Shown here: positions 43,840 through 53,642 of the stretch, piece by piece
How positions within the stretch are numbered: position 1 is the stretch's first letter
Layout of the letters: every line of letters begins with the position of its first letter
Notes under the pieces: model-generated
What the model saw: only the letters and a program-made list of their open reading frames with translations
Database searches by the model: none
What the model was told of the DNA's origin: nothing
Made by a program: the position numbers and the translations under genes
Assembly (NCBI GenBank): GCA_963776935.1
Contig: CAVZOP010000002.1
Span: forward strand, 1,426,001 to 1,490,000
DNA length: 64,000 nucleotides
Direction: 5' to 3'
Origin: JALOLG01 sp963776935
GTDB taxonomy: Bacteria; Actinomycetota; Acidimicrobiia; Acidimicrobiales; Ilumatobacteraceae

Positions 43840-46167
43840 TCAGGCTCCGGTGGCAGGCACCGCTGTCGGGGAGCTCGAGGCTGAGCGAAAGCGGCGCAGT
43901 CGCAGGCTGTTAGAGACCACGAACACGCTCGACAGCGCCATCGCGGCTGCGGCGATGACCGGATTCAGGAACCCGGTCGCGGCGAGCGGCAGCGCAGCCA
44001 CGTTGTAGGCGAACGCCCAGAACAGGTTGACCTTGATCGTGCCGAGCGTGCGCCGCGAGAGCCGGATCGCGTCGGCGGCCGCGATGAGGTCACCGCGGAC
44101 CAGCGTGATGTCCGAGGCCTCGATCGCCACGTCGGTACCGGTGCCCATCGCCAGACCGAGGTCGGCCTGGGCGAGCGCCGCGGCGTCGTTGACGCCGTCG
44201 CCGACCATGGCAACGACCGCACCTTCGGCCTGCAGCCGGCGGACGACGGCCACCTTGTCCTGCGGTAGCACTTCGGCGACGACGTCGTCGATACCGACCG
44301 CTGCGGCGACGGCTCGCGCGGCGCGTTCGTTGTCGCCAGTCAGCAGGACGGGCCGCAGGCCGAGCGCGTTGAAGCGACGCACGGCCTCGGCCGACGTCGG
44401 CTTGACCGTGTCGGCGACCACGATCACGGCGCGGAGCACACCGTCCCAGCCGGCGACGATCGCCGTCCGCCCGGCCGCCTCAGCATCGGCGAGGGCAATG
44501 GTCAGCTCACTGTCGGGGTGGAGACCCCAGTCGGCCAGGAACCTGGTCCGGCCGGCGACCACGGCATGCCCGTCGACGACACCCTGCACTCCAAGGCCTT
44601 CCACGTTGATGAACGAATCGACCGAGGGGAGGTCGCCCACCTCGGCTCGGGCGCCGGCCGCGATCGCCTTGGCGATCGGGTGCTCGGACGCGTCCTCGAG
44701 TGCACCGACGCAGCGCAACACGTTTGCCCGCTCGACATCGGTGGCGGTGATGACGTCGACGAGCGCCATCTGGCCGGTCGTGACCGTGCCGGTCTTGTCG
44801 AGCACGATCGTGTCCACTGCGCGCGTCGATTCCAGTACCTCGGGGCCTTTGATCAGGATGCCCATCTGCGCCCCGCGGCCGGTGCCCACGAGCAGCGCCG
44901 TCGGGGTCGCCAGACCGAGCGCGCATGGGCAGGCGATGATCAATACGGCGACGGCAGCGGTAAACGCGCTCGACGAGGTGGCACCGTTGGCGAGCCACCA
45001 ACCGAGCGTGCCGACAGCGAGGGCGACGACGACCGGAACGAACACGGCGGAGATCCGATCGGCTAGGCGCTGCACAGCAGCCTTGCCATTCTGGGCCTCC
45101 GTGACGAGACGGGCCATCTGCGCCAGCGCCGTGTCGGCGCCCACGCGAGTCGCCCGAACGACCAGGCGTCCGCCGGCGTTGACGGTTGCACCGGTGACCG
45201 CATCACCCGGTGTGACCTCGACCGGCACGGACTCACCCGTCAGCAGCGACGCATCGATCGCCGACGAACCCGTCACGACTATCCCGTCGGTCGCCACCTT
45301 CTCGCCCGGCCGGACGACGAATTCGTCGCCGACGACGAGCTGTTCGACCGGGATGCGCACCTCGACACCGTCCCGCAGGACGGCGACGTCCTTGGCGCCG
45401 AGCTCGAGCAGTGCTCGCAGGGCGGCGCCGGCGCGGCGCTTGGCCCTGCGCTCGAAGTATCGGCCGGCGAGGATGAACGTCACGACGATCGTTGCCACCT
45501 CGAGGTAGATCTCGTTGGCGCCGCCACCTGCCGATGGCCTGATGTCGAACGACATGCGCATCGCCGGGTCGCCGGCCTCGCCGATGAAGAGAGCCCACAG
45601 CGACCAGGCGAAGGCGGCGAGCGTGCCGAGCGAGATCAGGGTGTCCATCGACGCCGCGGCGTGACGCAGGTTCAACCAGGCGGCACGATGGAATGGCCAT
45701 CCGCCCCAGAACACCACGGGGCCGGCGAGCGCCAACGACAGCCATTGCCAGCTGTCGAACTGCAGCGCCGGGATCATCGCGATGAAGAACACCGGCGCCG
45801 TGAGGGCGACCGACGCGAGCAGGCGGGTGCGTAGCGTGCGCAGCGCCCGTTCCTGCTCGCGGTCGTCGGCGTCGTCGTCGGCGCCCTCGGTTTGAGCGTC
45901 GCCCACAACCCTTGCCGCGTAGCCGATCGACTCGACGGCCTGAACGAGGTCGCTCGTCGAGACCGAGGGCGCGAACGTGACCGAGGCGCGCTCGAGCGCG
46001 TAGTTCACCGACGCCTCGACGCCATCGAGCTTGTTGAGCTGCTTCTCGATCCGTGCCGCGCACGAGGCGCACGTCATCCCGCCGAGCGAAAGCTCGACCG
46101 TGTCGGACTTGGGACCGGCGGCCGCCGACTGGTCGGTCGGGCCGGTCACGATCGTGGTGGTGTTCAT
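43840..46167 (-). CDS. copA: Copper-translocating P1B-type ATPase
   Basis: This is a 775-residue copper exporter. An N-terminal heavy-metal domain with GMTCASCAARIEK binds Cu(I). Eight membrane helices include the CPC metal site (IACPCALGLATPT). The actuator has LLTGES, the phosphorylation site is DKTGTVTTGQM, and the hinge is VGDGVNDAAAL. The ATG at 46167 overlaps the stop of the upstream metal protein by one base; GTG 46170 is possible. It should pump Cu+ out of the cytosol. It lies in an operon with the secreted metal protein and two MFS genes. Confidence 0.95.
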   Translation of the reverse strand: MNTTTIVTGPTDQSAAAGPKSDTVELSLGGMTCASCAARIEKQLNKLDGVEASVNYALERASVTFAPSVSTSDLVQAVESIGYAARVVGDAQTEGADDDADDREQERALRTLRTRLLASVALTAPVFFIAMIPALQFDSWQWLSLALAGPVVFWGGWPFHRAAWLNLRHAAASMDTLISLGTLAAFAWSLWALFIGEAGDPAMRMSFDIRPSAGGGANEIYLEVATIVVTFILAGRYFERRAKRRAGAALRALLELGAKDVAVLRDGVEVRIPVEQLVVGDEFVVRPGEKVATDGIVVTGSSAIDASLLTGESVPVEVTPGDAVTGATVNAGGRLVVRATRVGADTALAQMARLVTEAQNGKAAVQRLADRISAVFVPVVVALAVGTLGWWLANGATSSSAFTAAVAVLIIACPCALGLATPTALLVGTGRGAQMGILIKGPEVLESTRAVDTIVLDKTGTVTTGQMALVDVITATDVERANVLRCVGALEDASEHPIAKAIAAGARAEVGDLPSVDSFINVEGLGVQGVVDGHAVVAGRTRFLADWGLHPDSELTIALADAEAAGRTAIVAGWDGVLRAVIVVADTVKPTSAEAVRRFNALGLRPVLLTGDNERAARAVAAAVGIDDVVAEVLPQDKVAVVRRLQAEGAVVAMVGDGVNDAAALAQADLGLAMGTGTDVAIEASDITLVRGDLIAAADAIRLSRRTLGTIKVNLFWAFAYNVAALPLAATGFLNPVIAAAAMALSSVFVVSNSLRLRRFRSASSSPTAVPATGA

Positions 46168-47000
46168 CACTGGGCCTCCTGGATGTGGATGGTGAGCTCG
46201 CCCGTGCGGACGGTGCCGCCGTGGTCGAACTGGAGGAACAGCCGGTACTCGCCGGCGGTCGGGAACTCGGCGTCGAACAGGAGCCGGTCTTCCTCGGGGT
46301 GGACATGGAGGTAGGCGAGGTCGCCGTCGCGCAATGCGACGAGGTGTCCCTTGGCGCCGAGGTAGTCGCGTAGACCGGTGACGATCTCTCCGTCATGACG
46401 GACGACAAACTCGAGTGTCGACTCCTCGCCGGCGACGACGTCGCCGATCACCTCCACCTCGTAGCCGTCGCCGGCATCGCCGGTTGCATTCGCCGGCGGG
46501 AGCGGTCGCGGCTGGAAGTCGCCGGGGACGAACAGGTCGGCGCCCAAGGTGTGCTTGTCACCGTCGACGATGAAGTCGGCGTAGACGCGGTAGGTGCCGG
46601 CGGCAACGAGGGTGAGCGTGGTTGACCAGGTCCCATCTGGGCTCATGGTCGGGTGCTGGTGGACGAAACCGGTGAAGTCGCGCCGCACGACGATCAGGTG
46701 CATCCTCTTCGTCTGTTCGAGATCGAAGTCGGTGACCGGGCCGTCGTCGTCGCCAACGGTGAACGTGTAAGTCGACGGCACCCCAGCAGAGATCGTGTCG
46801 GTGCCGACCGCAAGCGCGAGGTCGTCGGTGGTCGTGGCCAGACCGGGGAGCCCGTCGCCGGTGTCCATCGTCCCGTGCTCTTCGGCTGGTTCGGCGTTGG
46901 ACAGCCCGATCGGCGCGACGGCACCGCCGACGCCGGCGCTGGCGGCGAGGATGGCGACGAGCGTCGCACCGTAGACGGCGAGCTTGGCCGCGGCGTTCAT
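46167..47000 (-). CDS. Membrane-anchored secreted copper-resistance-type protein
   Basis: This is a 277-residue protein with an N-terminal signal/anchor (LAVYGATLVAILAASAGVGGAVAP). Two Ig-like beta domains rich in His follow: KRMHLIVVRRDFTGFVHQHPTM, GDKHTLGADLFVP, and GHLVALRDGDLAYLHVHPEED. This matches the heavy-metal-associated surface proteins that precede copA in actinobacteria. The His-x-His pairs probably bind copper outside the cell. ATG 47000 has GAGGTG upstream. First gene of the copA operon. Confidence 0.85.
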   Translation of the reverse strand: MNAAAKLAVYGATLVAILAASAGVGGAVAPIGLSNAEPAEEHGTMDTGDGLPGLATTTDDLALAVGTDTISAGVPSTYTFTVGDDDGPVTDFDLEQTKRMHLIVVRRDFTGFVHQHPTMSPDGTWSTTLTLVAAGTYRVYADFIVDGDKHTLGADLFVPGDFQPRPLPPANATGDAGDGYEVEVIGDVVAGEESTLEFVVRHDGEIVTGLRDYLGAKGHLVALRDGDLAYLHVHPEEDRLLFDAEFPTAGEYRLFLQFDHGGTVRTGELTIHIQEAQ

Positions 47001-47082
47001 CACCTCACCTCGTCCGGGACGTGCTCGAACGACGTTGTGATCGCGAGCGAGGGCCTCGAGGATTGTGACGAGGTGGTGGGAA

Positions 47083-47097
47083 GGCCCCTGCGGGGCC
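47083..47097. promoter_or_regulatory. CsoR-like C4-TGC-G4 palindrome
   Basis: GGCCCCTGCGGGGCC lies 83 bases before the copA operon. The core CCCCTNSGGGG matches the perfect TACCCCTAGGGGGTA at 63639-63653, which fits known CsoR operators. It could also be a plain hairpin. Confidence 0.4.
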
Positions 47098-47151
47098 GAA
47101 GCGAGTTGCACATGTCCCCGACCTTCTCAGGGTCGCCTGTCACGCCCCTTC

Positions 47152-47173
47152 GCGGTCTCTGTCACGAGACCGC
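47152..47173. promoter_or_regulatory. Perfect 8-bp inverted repeat
   Basis: GCGGTCTC and GAGACCGC flank TGTCAC. It lies in the divergent region between the copA operon and the SRPBCC gene (54 bases before GTG 47227), so an operator is more likely than a terminator. Confidence 0.45.
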
Positions 47174-47226
47174 AGGCCTGTGTTTGAGGCGGTCACCGCT
47201 TCGCCAGCTTTGCGGCGCATCCCGTC

Positions 47227-47733
47227 GTGCCACGGCGCGATGATGGAGCCGTGGGGACCGTGTCGTCCGAGATCGAGATCGACGCCACTCCCGAGGCCGT
47301 GTATGCGCTCGTGGCAGACGTGACGCGCACCGGCGAATGGAGCCCCGAATGCGTGCGCTGCCGGTGGCTCGACGGGGCAACCGCGCCGGTCGAGGGCGCC
47401 CGGTATCGCGGCGACAGTCGAAACGGATGGCGGCGGTGGTCCACGAAGTCGACGATCCGGGTCGCCCGACCGGCCACCGAATTGGTGTGGGACGTGACGT
47501 ATCTCCGGCGACCGGTCGCTCGGTGGGGCTACCGGCTCACGGCGCTCGACGGTGGCCGCACACTGCTCGTCGAATCGGTCGAGGACCACCGTGAGCGGTG
47601 GCTGCAGGTCGTGTCGCCGTGGGTCACCGGTTCGCGTGATCGAGCCGCCCGCAACGCCGACACGATCGAGACCACGCTGCAACGCATCAAGAATCTCGCC
47701 GAGCAGTCCGCTCAGCAGGCACCGAACGCCTGA
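47227..47733 (+). CDS. SRPBCC/polyketide-cyclase-like protein
   Basis: This is a 168-residue START-fold protein with SEIEIDATPEAVYALVADVTRTGEWSPE (quoted to 20: EIEIDATPEAVYALVADVTR), then RYRGDSRNG and ARPATELVWDV, a hydrophobic-pocket domain. The ligand is unknown. GTG starts at 47227, 47251 or 47260 are possible; the domain begins just after 47260. No link to copper is visible beyond location. Confidence 0.8.
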   Translation: MPRRDDGAVGTVSSEIEIDATPEAVYALVADVTRTGEWSPECVRCRWLDGATAPVEGARYRGDSRNGWRRWSTKSTIRVARPATELVWDVTYLRRPVARWGYRLTALDGGRTLLVESVEDHRERWLQVVSPWVTGSRDRAARNADTIETTLQRIKNLAEQSAQQAPNA

Positions 47734-47738
47734 CGCGA

Positions 47739-47781
47739 CGAGGGTGGCGCCGCCACCTCTGGGTGTCGGACGCCACCCTCG
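47739..47781. terminator. Bidirectional hairpin terminator
   Basis: Eleven-base perfect arms CGAGGGTGGCG (47739-47749) and CGCCACCCTCG (47771-47781) are followed by a G-rich run. It sits between two converging genes. Confidence 0.7.
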
Positions 47782-47822
47782 CCGGGGGTTGGGGGGATGG
47801 TGGGTGATGTTTTGTCGTGGCG

Positions 47823-48032
47823 TCAGCTGGCCAACTCGTAGCCGGCTTCGACGACCGCCGAGGCGACCTCAGCGGCCACCAGGTCACCGACGCTCTCGAC
47901 GGTCACCAGGCCGGAGACGAGATCCACGGTGACGTCGTCGACACCTTTGATCTTGCGGATTTCGTTTTCGACGGAACGTGCACAGTGATCGCACGTCATG
48001 CCGACGACGTCGTAGGTCTGGGTGATGTTCAC
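47823..48032 (-). CDS. Copper chaperone (heavy-metal-associated domain)
   Basis: This is a 69-residue HMA protein with VVGMTCDHCARSVENEIRK (CxxC). GTG at 48032 with AAAGGAG upstream. It should carry Cu(I) to CopA-type pumps. It follows the DHA2 exporter by 67 bases on the same strand. Its beta-alpha-beta length is normal. Confidence 0.93.
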   Translation of the reverse strand: MNITQTYDVVGMTCDHCARSVENEIRKIKGVDDVTVDLVSGLVTVESVGDLVAAEVASAVVEAGYELAS

Positions 48033-48099
48033 GGATGCTCCTTTGGGGTTAGGGGGTGTTGCGGATTGGGGTGATGTTCCTCGGACGACCGCCGCCCGG

Positions 48100-49539
48100 T
48101 CAGCCGACGAGGGTGGGTTCGCGTACGAGCCCCGGTGACTCCTCGGGCCGCTCCCGCCTGCCGATCGACACGGCTGCGACGACCGCCGCGAACAGCGCGA
48201 TCGCGGCTGCGCCGGCGAAGGCCGCCGAGTACCCGTCGGTGAGGGCAACCGGGTTGCCGATCTCGGTGGCACCGGCGCTCGTGGCGACGGCCGTCATCGC
48301 TGCCAGACCAAGCGCCGAGCCAATCTGGTAGGTGGTGTTCACGATGCCAGACGCCAGTCCCGCCTGGGACGGCGCAGCATGCGCCATCGAGCTCAGCATC
48401 GCCGGGATGTAGGCGAGGCTCATGCCGAGTGCGGCCACCAATGAAGCGGGCAGGGCGACCTCGGTGAAGCTGCTGTCGGGCGATACCGCTGTCAGGATCA
48501 TCAGGCCGCCGGCGAGGGCGAGCAGCCCCGAGACGAGCACGCGCCGATTACCCAGCCGGGCGATGAGCCGCCCGGTCACGCCGATCATCAGGATCATCAT
48601 CAGAATCGTCATCGGCAGCAGCGACGCGCCGGCCTCGAACGGACCGTAGCCGAGCACCTGCTGGAGGAACAGGTTCAGGAAGAACCACATCGGCACCCAC
48701 GCCGCGCCGAGCAGCGCCATCACCGCGTTCCCGGCGGCGAGGTCCTTGGTTCGGAATATGCCCAGCGGCATGAGCGGGTCACGACGTGTGGCCTGCACGA
48801 CGACGAACACGGCGAGCAGCGCCGCGCCGCCGCCGATCGACCAGACCGTCGACGCATCCGTCCAGCCGATCTCCGGTCCCCGCACGACGCCAAGCACGAG
48901 CAGCGACAGCGCGGCGGTGACGGTGACCGCGGACATCAGGTCGATGCGACCACCCGTGCGGTTGCCGCGGGGCAGCACCCGGGGCGTGTAGAAGAGCACT
49001 GCGAGACCGATCGGTATGTTGACATAGAACACCCATGGCCAGTCGAGCCACTCCGTCAGCACGCCGCCGAGGAACACCCCGGCCGTCCCGCCCGCGGGGG
49101 CGGCGGCTGCGTACAGCGCCATTGCCCTGCCCAGTTCACGCGGGTCGTGGCTGAAATTCGTGATCAGCAGCGTCAGCGCGGCCGGTGCGATCAGCGCGGC
49201 ACCGACGCCCTGCGCCGCGCGTGCGGCGATCTCGGCGCCTGCCGACGAAGCGAGCCCGGCAGCGAGCGATGCCGCCGTCAGGATCGTGAACCCGGCGGCG
49301 AAGATGCGCCGGGCGCCGAACAGGTCGGAGAGCTTGCCGCCGAGCAGCAAGAGCCCGCCAAGGGCGATGACGTAGGCGTTGAACACCCACGACAGACTCG
49401 AGGGCGAAAAGCCGAGTGACTCCTGCATGTCGGGGAGGGCAACGCCGATGATCGACGTGTCCATGATGACGAGGAACTGTGCTGTGGCGATGACGGCCAG
49501 CGCTCGCCAGCGCTGCGGGTACGGGTGATTGGATGTCAT
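48100..49539 (-). CDS. DHA2-family (EmrB/QacA type) MFS drug exporter
   Basis: This is a 479-residue protein with 14 helices: IATAQFLVIMDTSIIGVALP, WVFNAYVIALGGLLLLGGKLSD, ARAAQGVGAALIAPAALTLL, WLDWPWVFYVNIPIGLAV (DHA2 motifs A, C and D1). AAGGAG precedes the ATG. The substrate may be an organic toxicant; the neighbouring HMA chaperone suggests a metal-stress setting. Confidence 0.9.
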   Translation of the reverse strand: MTSNHPYPQRWRALAVIATAQFLVIMDTSIIGVALPDMQESLGFSPSSLSWVFNAYVIALGGLLLLGGKLSDLFGARRIFAAGFTILTAASLAAGLASSAGAEIAARAAQGVGAALIAPAALTLLITNFSHDPRELGRAMALYAAAAPAGGTAGVFLGGVLTEWLDWPWVFYVNIPIGLAVLFYTPRVLPRGNRTGGRIDLMSAVTVTAALSLLVLGVVRGPEIGWTDASTVWSIGGGAALLAVFVVVQATRRDPLMPLGIFRTKDLAAGNAVMALLGAAWVPMWFFLNLFLQQVLGYGPFEAGASLLPMTILMMILMIGVTGRLIARLGNRRVLVSGLLALAGGLMILTAVSPDSSFTEVALPASLVAALGMSLAYIPAMLSSMAHAAPSQAGLASGIVNTTYQIGSALGLAAMTAVATSAGATEIGNPVALTDGYSAAFAGAAAIALFAAVVAAVSIGRRERPEESPGLVREPTLVG

Positions 49540-49698
49540 TCTGTGCTCCTTCGACGAATCGGTTGTCGGGAGCGATGGTGCGTGCCGGTGCTGTCAAGTC
49601 CCTGGAGCGTCGCTGTTGCCGGCCGTGACAGCCGTGGTGCCGCGCTCCGGGTCGTCGTTCCGGCACCCGACCGTCGTCGGACACGGAACGAGATGTGT

Positions 49699-50037
49699 TC
49701 AGTCGCCGTTGTCGGAACGCTCGACGGGTAGGCCGTGCTCGACCCAGTCTTCTTTGCCGCCGAGATACACGTGGACGTCGCCGTAGCCGAGCTCGACGAG
49801 TCGTCGCGCCGCGATCTCGGAGTTGTGGCACGTCCCGCTGCAGTAGAGGACGATCCGAGCGTCCTTGTCCGGCAGCAGCGCCGGGGCGAGACGGTCGACC
49901 TGATCGGGCGGCATGTTGACGGCGCCGGGGAGGTGGGCATCGGCGAAGTACGCCGGTCCGAGCGCCTCGACGAGCATGAGACGCTCACCGCTGGCGATGC
50001 GGCGATGCAAGTCGTCACGTGAGATCGGCGTCGTCAA
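49699..50037 (-). CDS. Rhodanese-domain sulfurtransferase
   Basis: This is a 112-residue single-domain rhodanese. The active loop YCSGTCHNS carries the catalytic Cys, and LPGAVNMPPDQV and YGDVHVYLGGKEDWVEHGLP are conserved parts. It starts with TTG at 50037 after GAGAGG. It could transfer sulfane sulfur or detoxify cyanide. Divergent from the AfsR-like regulator. Confidence 0.88.
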   Translation of the reverse strand: MTTPISRDDLHRRIASGERLMLVEALGPAYFADAHLPGAVNMPPDQVDRLAPALLPDKDARIVLYCSGTCHNSEIAARRLVELGYGDVHVYLGGKEDWVEHGLPVERSDNGD

Positions 50038-50167
50038 CGGGAGGTTCCTCTCTGAAGTCGCTTACGAGGTCTATGTCGCCAGTGGATCGTCTGTCGCTGT
50101 GACCACCCTTGCACGCGCAGGCGCCCGCGCAACAGACGCGCAACAGGTCCGCTTATACGCTTCAAGA

Positions 50168-53100
50168 GTGGAATTCGGGGTACTGGGGTCACTCGAGGTC
50201 CGCACAGGACCAGAGGATGATTCGCGCTTGGTCGACATCCGGCGCGGTATCCCTCGCACACTGCTCACATTGCTCGTTCTCCACGCCGGTGAGACCGTGA
50301 GCGCCTCCGGGCTCGCCGACGTGATATGGGGCGACGACCAGCCGCGCAACCCGGCGAACGCCCTGCAGGTCCAGATCTCCTACCTCCGCAAACAGCTCGG
50401 CGCCGACGCGCCGGGGCAGCCGATCGTTACTCGACCGGGCGGCTACGCGCTTGACGTGGAACGAGATCAGATCGATGCCTACCGTTTCGAGCGCGCTGTA
50501 CGTGCCGCCTCACGATCATCGCGCACCGACCGCGACGAGATGCTGGTCGCCCTCGGAGAGTTGGACGATGCACTCGCGCTGTGGCGTAGCGATGCGCTCG
50601 CGGACGTCATCGGGGAGCCGTTCGCAATCGGCGAGACGGCGCGATTGGAAGAGCTGCGACTCACCGCGCTGGAGCTGCGGCATGACCTCATGCTCGCTGT
50701 CGGCCGCCACCATGAGCTGGTCGGCGAGATCACGTCGTTGATCAGGGAGCACCCCTTGCGCGAGCAGCTCCACGAACAGTTGCTCCTGGCGCTCTACCGC
50801 TCAGGCCGCCAGGCCGACGCGCTTCGCGCCTACGACCACGCCCGCACCCACCTACTCGAAGAGCTCGGCATCGACCCCGGCCCGCGTCTCCAGGAGCTCG
50901 AGCGGCGCATCCTCGCCCAGGATCCGGATCTGTCGTGGACGCCGTCACCCGCCGAGGAGCGGCACGCACAAGCCGTGGCCGCCGCCGAAATCGTGCCCAC
51001 CCGTCCTGCGACTCGGCCGACAGCCACGATCCCGGTCGCGGTCACAGCGCTGGTCGGTCGCGATATCGAGCTCGCCCGCATTCGCAAGCTGCTCGAGCGC
51101 AGCCGGATCGTCACGCTGACTGGTCCGGCTGGCGCCGGCAAGAGCCGGCTGGCCTTGGAGGTGGCAGCGGCACGAGCGGCATCCGAGGATGTCTGGTTCG
51201 TGGACCTCGCCGGGGTAGAAGACCCGGAGATGGTGGCCTCCACCGTCGCCGCCGCGCTCGCCGTGCCGATCGTGCCCGGGGAAGACGCCGCCACCTCGGT
51301 AGCGACATCGCTCACCTCGTGCGCCGGCCTACTCGTGCTCGACACGTGCGAATACGTCGTGGGTGCGGCCGCCGCGCTGGTCGGGCGCATCGTGCGCCAG
51401 GCGCGCGACGTCCGAGTCCTCGCCACGAGCAGGCGCCCGCTCGGGATCACGGGCGAGATCGCCTGGCCGGTCCCACCGCTCGCGCTCGCACCACCCGATG
51501 CCGGGTCCGTCGACGCCGTTGCCGGCTACCCGGCGGTGGAGCTGTTCGTCGAGCGAGCTGCATCAGTACGTCCGGACTTCGAGCTCACCGACGCCAACGC
51601 CGCCGATGTCGCTGCGATCTGCCTCGCCCTCGACGGTCTCCCACTCGCCATCGAACTCGCCGCCGCCCGAGCCGACGTTTTGACGCCGCAGGCGATCCGT
51701 GCCCGGCTCATGAACCGCTTCGAGCTGCTCGTCGACGGCAGCAGCGACGTCTCAGCACGTCAGCAGACGCTGCGCGCGGCGATCGACTGGAGCATCGGCC
51801 TGCTCGACGAACGCCAACGCACATTCTTCGCGCAACTCGGCGTCGTCGCCGGCACGTTCGACCTCGAGGCGGCATGCGCGGTCACGCAGTCGACGCCCGA
51901 GGAGACCCTGGCCGTGATCACCGCTCTCGTACGTCAGTCGATGGTTGCCGTCGTCGGCGACGATCGTTACCGGCTCCTCGACACACTCCGCGCGTACGCC
52001 CTCGAAGTCCTCGACGCCCTTGACGCCGACGACGCTCGCGATCGTCACGCCGACTACCACGTCGACCTCGCCGAGCGGGCCGAGCGCGGCATCCAGGGAG
52101 CCGACCAACTCGCATGGCTCGACAGGCTTCGCACGGACGTCCCCGATCACAGGGCGGCGTTCGAGTGGCTCGTCAGCACGGGTGACGGAGTGAGAGCCGC
52201 CCGCCTCGCCGGGGCGCTCGGGTGGTTCTGGACACTCGACGGGATGCTCGCCGAAGCGTGCCGCCGGCTGGAGCAGGTGCTGGCCTTCGACGCCCTTCCG
52301 CCAGCCGTGCGCGGCAAGGCCGTGTGGAGCCTGGCACTGCTCGCCGCCTCGCTCGGGGAGCTCGAGCGCGCGCAATCGCTCGCCACCGAGAGCGCCGACC
52401 TCGGACGTCAGTCAGGTGACCTCGTCGTGATGGGTTGCGGCCTCAACGCCCTCGCCGTCACGGAGTGGGCGCTCGGCGACCTCGAGCGAGCGAGACGAAC
52501 ACGCGACGAGTCGATCGCCGCGTTTGCCGCGGCCGGTCACGAGTGGGGACTGGCCCTATGTCGGGTCCTTCAAGCCCGTACGGCGATCGACCAGGGCGAT
52601 CCCCAGGCGACGTCGCTCGCCGAACAGGGATTGGCCGCGGCGCGGGCGACCGGCGACCTCCACCTCGTGGGCATCGGCCTCGAACAGGTCACTCGGCTCG
52701 CGCTCCGCACCGGGCTGGTCGACGCCGCGAACTCGACCGCAGCAGAGGCCGTCGACGTGCAGGAGCGCATCGGGTACACGGAGGGCGTCATCGCCTCACT
52801 GCACCTCCTCGGCCACTCCGCGCTGGCGAGCGGCGACGCCGCCGCCGCGGAGAACCAGCACATCCGCGCACTGCGCCTCGCCCTGACGATCGGCCACGCG
52901 GCGGCGATGTGCGAAGCGCTCGAAGATCTCGCCCAAGTGGCCGCGATCGCCGGCGACCAAGCACGCGCAACGTCCCTCCTTCAACTCGCCGAGCAGCATC
53001 GGGGGGCACGCTCGCTACCGCGTCGCCACGACGAGGACGCCTGGGCCGAGACACTGCGACGCGAGATCCGGGCCACGACCGCGCACCCCGCCCCCGACCG

Positions 53101-53191
53101 GCCGCTCGAAGATGCCGTGCGCGACGTGCTGCGAACGGCCGGCCACAGCGACCCCCTCAACGTTCGGGAGGATGCGCATGAACACGTCTGA
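50168..53191 (+). CDS. AfsR/SARP-type transcription regulator (BTAD, NB-ARC, TPR)
   Basis: This is a 1007-residue regulator from GTG 50168 (VEFGVLGSLEVR). A winged helix (about 1-95, with VIWGDDQPRNPANALQVQIS) is followed by a bacterial transcriptional activation domain (BTAD, about 100-245; LLLALYRSGRQADALRAYDH). Next is an NB-ARC-type ATPase (Walker A TLTGPAGAGKSRLALEV near 318; LLVLDTCEYV; LATSRRPLGI), then a long helical TPR region (to the end). It should activate a nearby promoter on an unknown signal. It overlaps the DUF3703 gene by 14 bases. Confidence 0.9.
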   Translation: MEFGVLGSLEVRTGPEDDSRLVDIRRGIPRTLLTLLVLHAGETVSASGLADVIWGDDQPRNPANALQVQISYLRKQLGADAPGQPIVTRPGGYALDVERDQIDAYRFERAVRAASRSSRTDRDEMLVALGELDDALALWRSDALADVIGEPFAIGETARLEELRLTALELRHDLMLAVGRHHELVGEITSLIREHPLREQLHEQLLLALYRSGRQADALRAYDHARTHLLEELGIDPGPRLQELERRILAQDPDLSWTPSPAEERHAQAVAAAEIVPTRPATRPTATIPVAVTALVGRDIELARIRKLLERSRIVTLTGPAGAGKSRLALEVAAARAASEDVWFVDLAGVEDPEMVASTVAAALAVPIVPGEDAATSVATSLTSCAGLLVLDTCEYVVGAAAALVGRIVRQARDVRVLATSRRPLGITGEIAWPVPPLALAPPDAGSVDAVAGYPAVELFVERAASVRPDFELTDANAADVAAICLALDGLPLAIELAAARADVLTPQAIRARLMNRFELLVDGSSDVSARQQTLRAAIDWSIGLLDERQRTFFAQLGVVAGTFDLEAACAVTQSTPEETLAVITALVRQSMVAVVGDDRYRLLDTLRAYALEVLDALDADDARDRHADYHVDLAERAERGIQGADQLAWLDRLRTDVPDHRAAFEWLVSTGDGVRAARLAGALGWFWTLDGMLAEACRRLEQVLAFDALPPAVRGKAVWSLALLAASLGELERAQSLATESADLGRQSGDLVVMGCGLNALAVTEWALGDLERARRTRDESIAAFAAAGHEWGLALCRVLQARTAIDQGDPQATSLAEQGLAAARATGDLHLVGIGLEQVTRLALRTGLVDAANSTAAEAVDVQERIGYTEGVIASLHLLGHSALASGDAAAAENQHIRALRLALTIGHAAAMCEALEDLAQVAAIAGDQARATSLLQLAEQHRGARSLPRRHDEDAWAETLRREIRATTAHPAPDRPLEDAVRDVLRTAGHSDPLNVREDAHEHV

Positions 53192-53552
53192 GGACACATT
53201 CGAACACGACGGCGCGGAGCACCGCCGACGAGTGCTCACGCACGTGGATCGCGAACTGGGCGCGGCGCGCACGAGCGCTGACCCCTGGCCACATCTCGAA
53301 CGGGCCCACATCCTGTCTCAGCCATGGGCGTGGCCCCACACGAAAGTCCACACGGTGATGCTGCGCCACACGCTCCGCGTTCGAGATGGTCGCGAAGCCG
53401 TCGGGCAGCTGCTGCGCATCATGGTCGCTGGACCCGGTTCCCTCGTCGGGAAGTACCCGTCGGGCAACACCGGCCGAACGACGATGGGACTCACCGAAGT
53501 TGCCGACCTACCCGCCGACCTGGCGGCGATCCTGTCGGCGCCACGCACCTGA
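53178..53552 (+). CDS. DUF3703 protein
   Basis: This is a 124-residue protein with DPWPHLERAHILSQPWAWPH and VHTVMLRHTLRVRDGREAVGQ, then MVAGPGSLVGKYPSGNTG, the family pattern of DUF3703. The His-rich part suggests metal binding. Function unknown. GGGAGG precedes the ATG, inside the 3' end of the AfsR-like gene, so translation is coupled. Confidence 0.88.
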   Translation: MNTSEDTFEHDGAEHRRRVLTHVDRELGAARTSADPWPHLERAHILSQPWAWPHTKVHTVMLRHTLRVRDGREAVGQLLRIMVAGPGSLVGKYPSGNTGRTTMGLTEVADLPADLAAILSAPRT

Positions 53553-53588
53553 GTCCGAGCCCGGCCAGTCTCGCACGCGGACTCGGAC
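53553..53588. terminator. Hairpin after DUF3703
   Basis: GTCCGAG and CTCGGAC (53553-53559; 53582-53588) form a 7-bp stem directly after the stop. Weak terminator candidate. Confidence 0.35.
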
Positions 53589-53642
53589 CCGTGACAGGTC
53601 CATGACAGTGCGGAGCCAGATGCGCGGATCATCGTGGCAACC

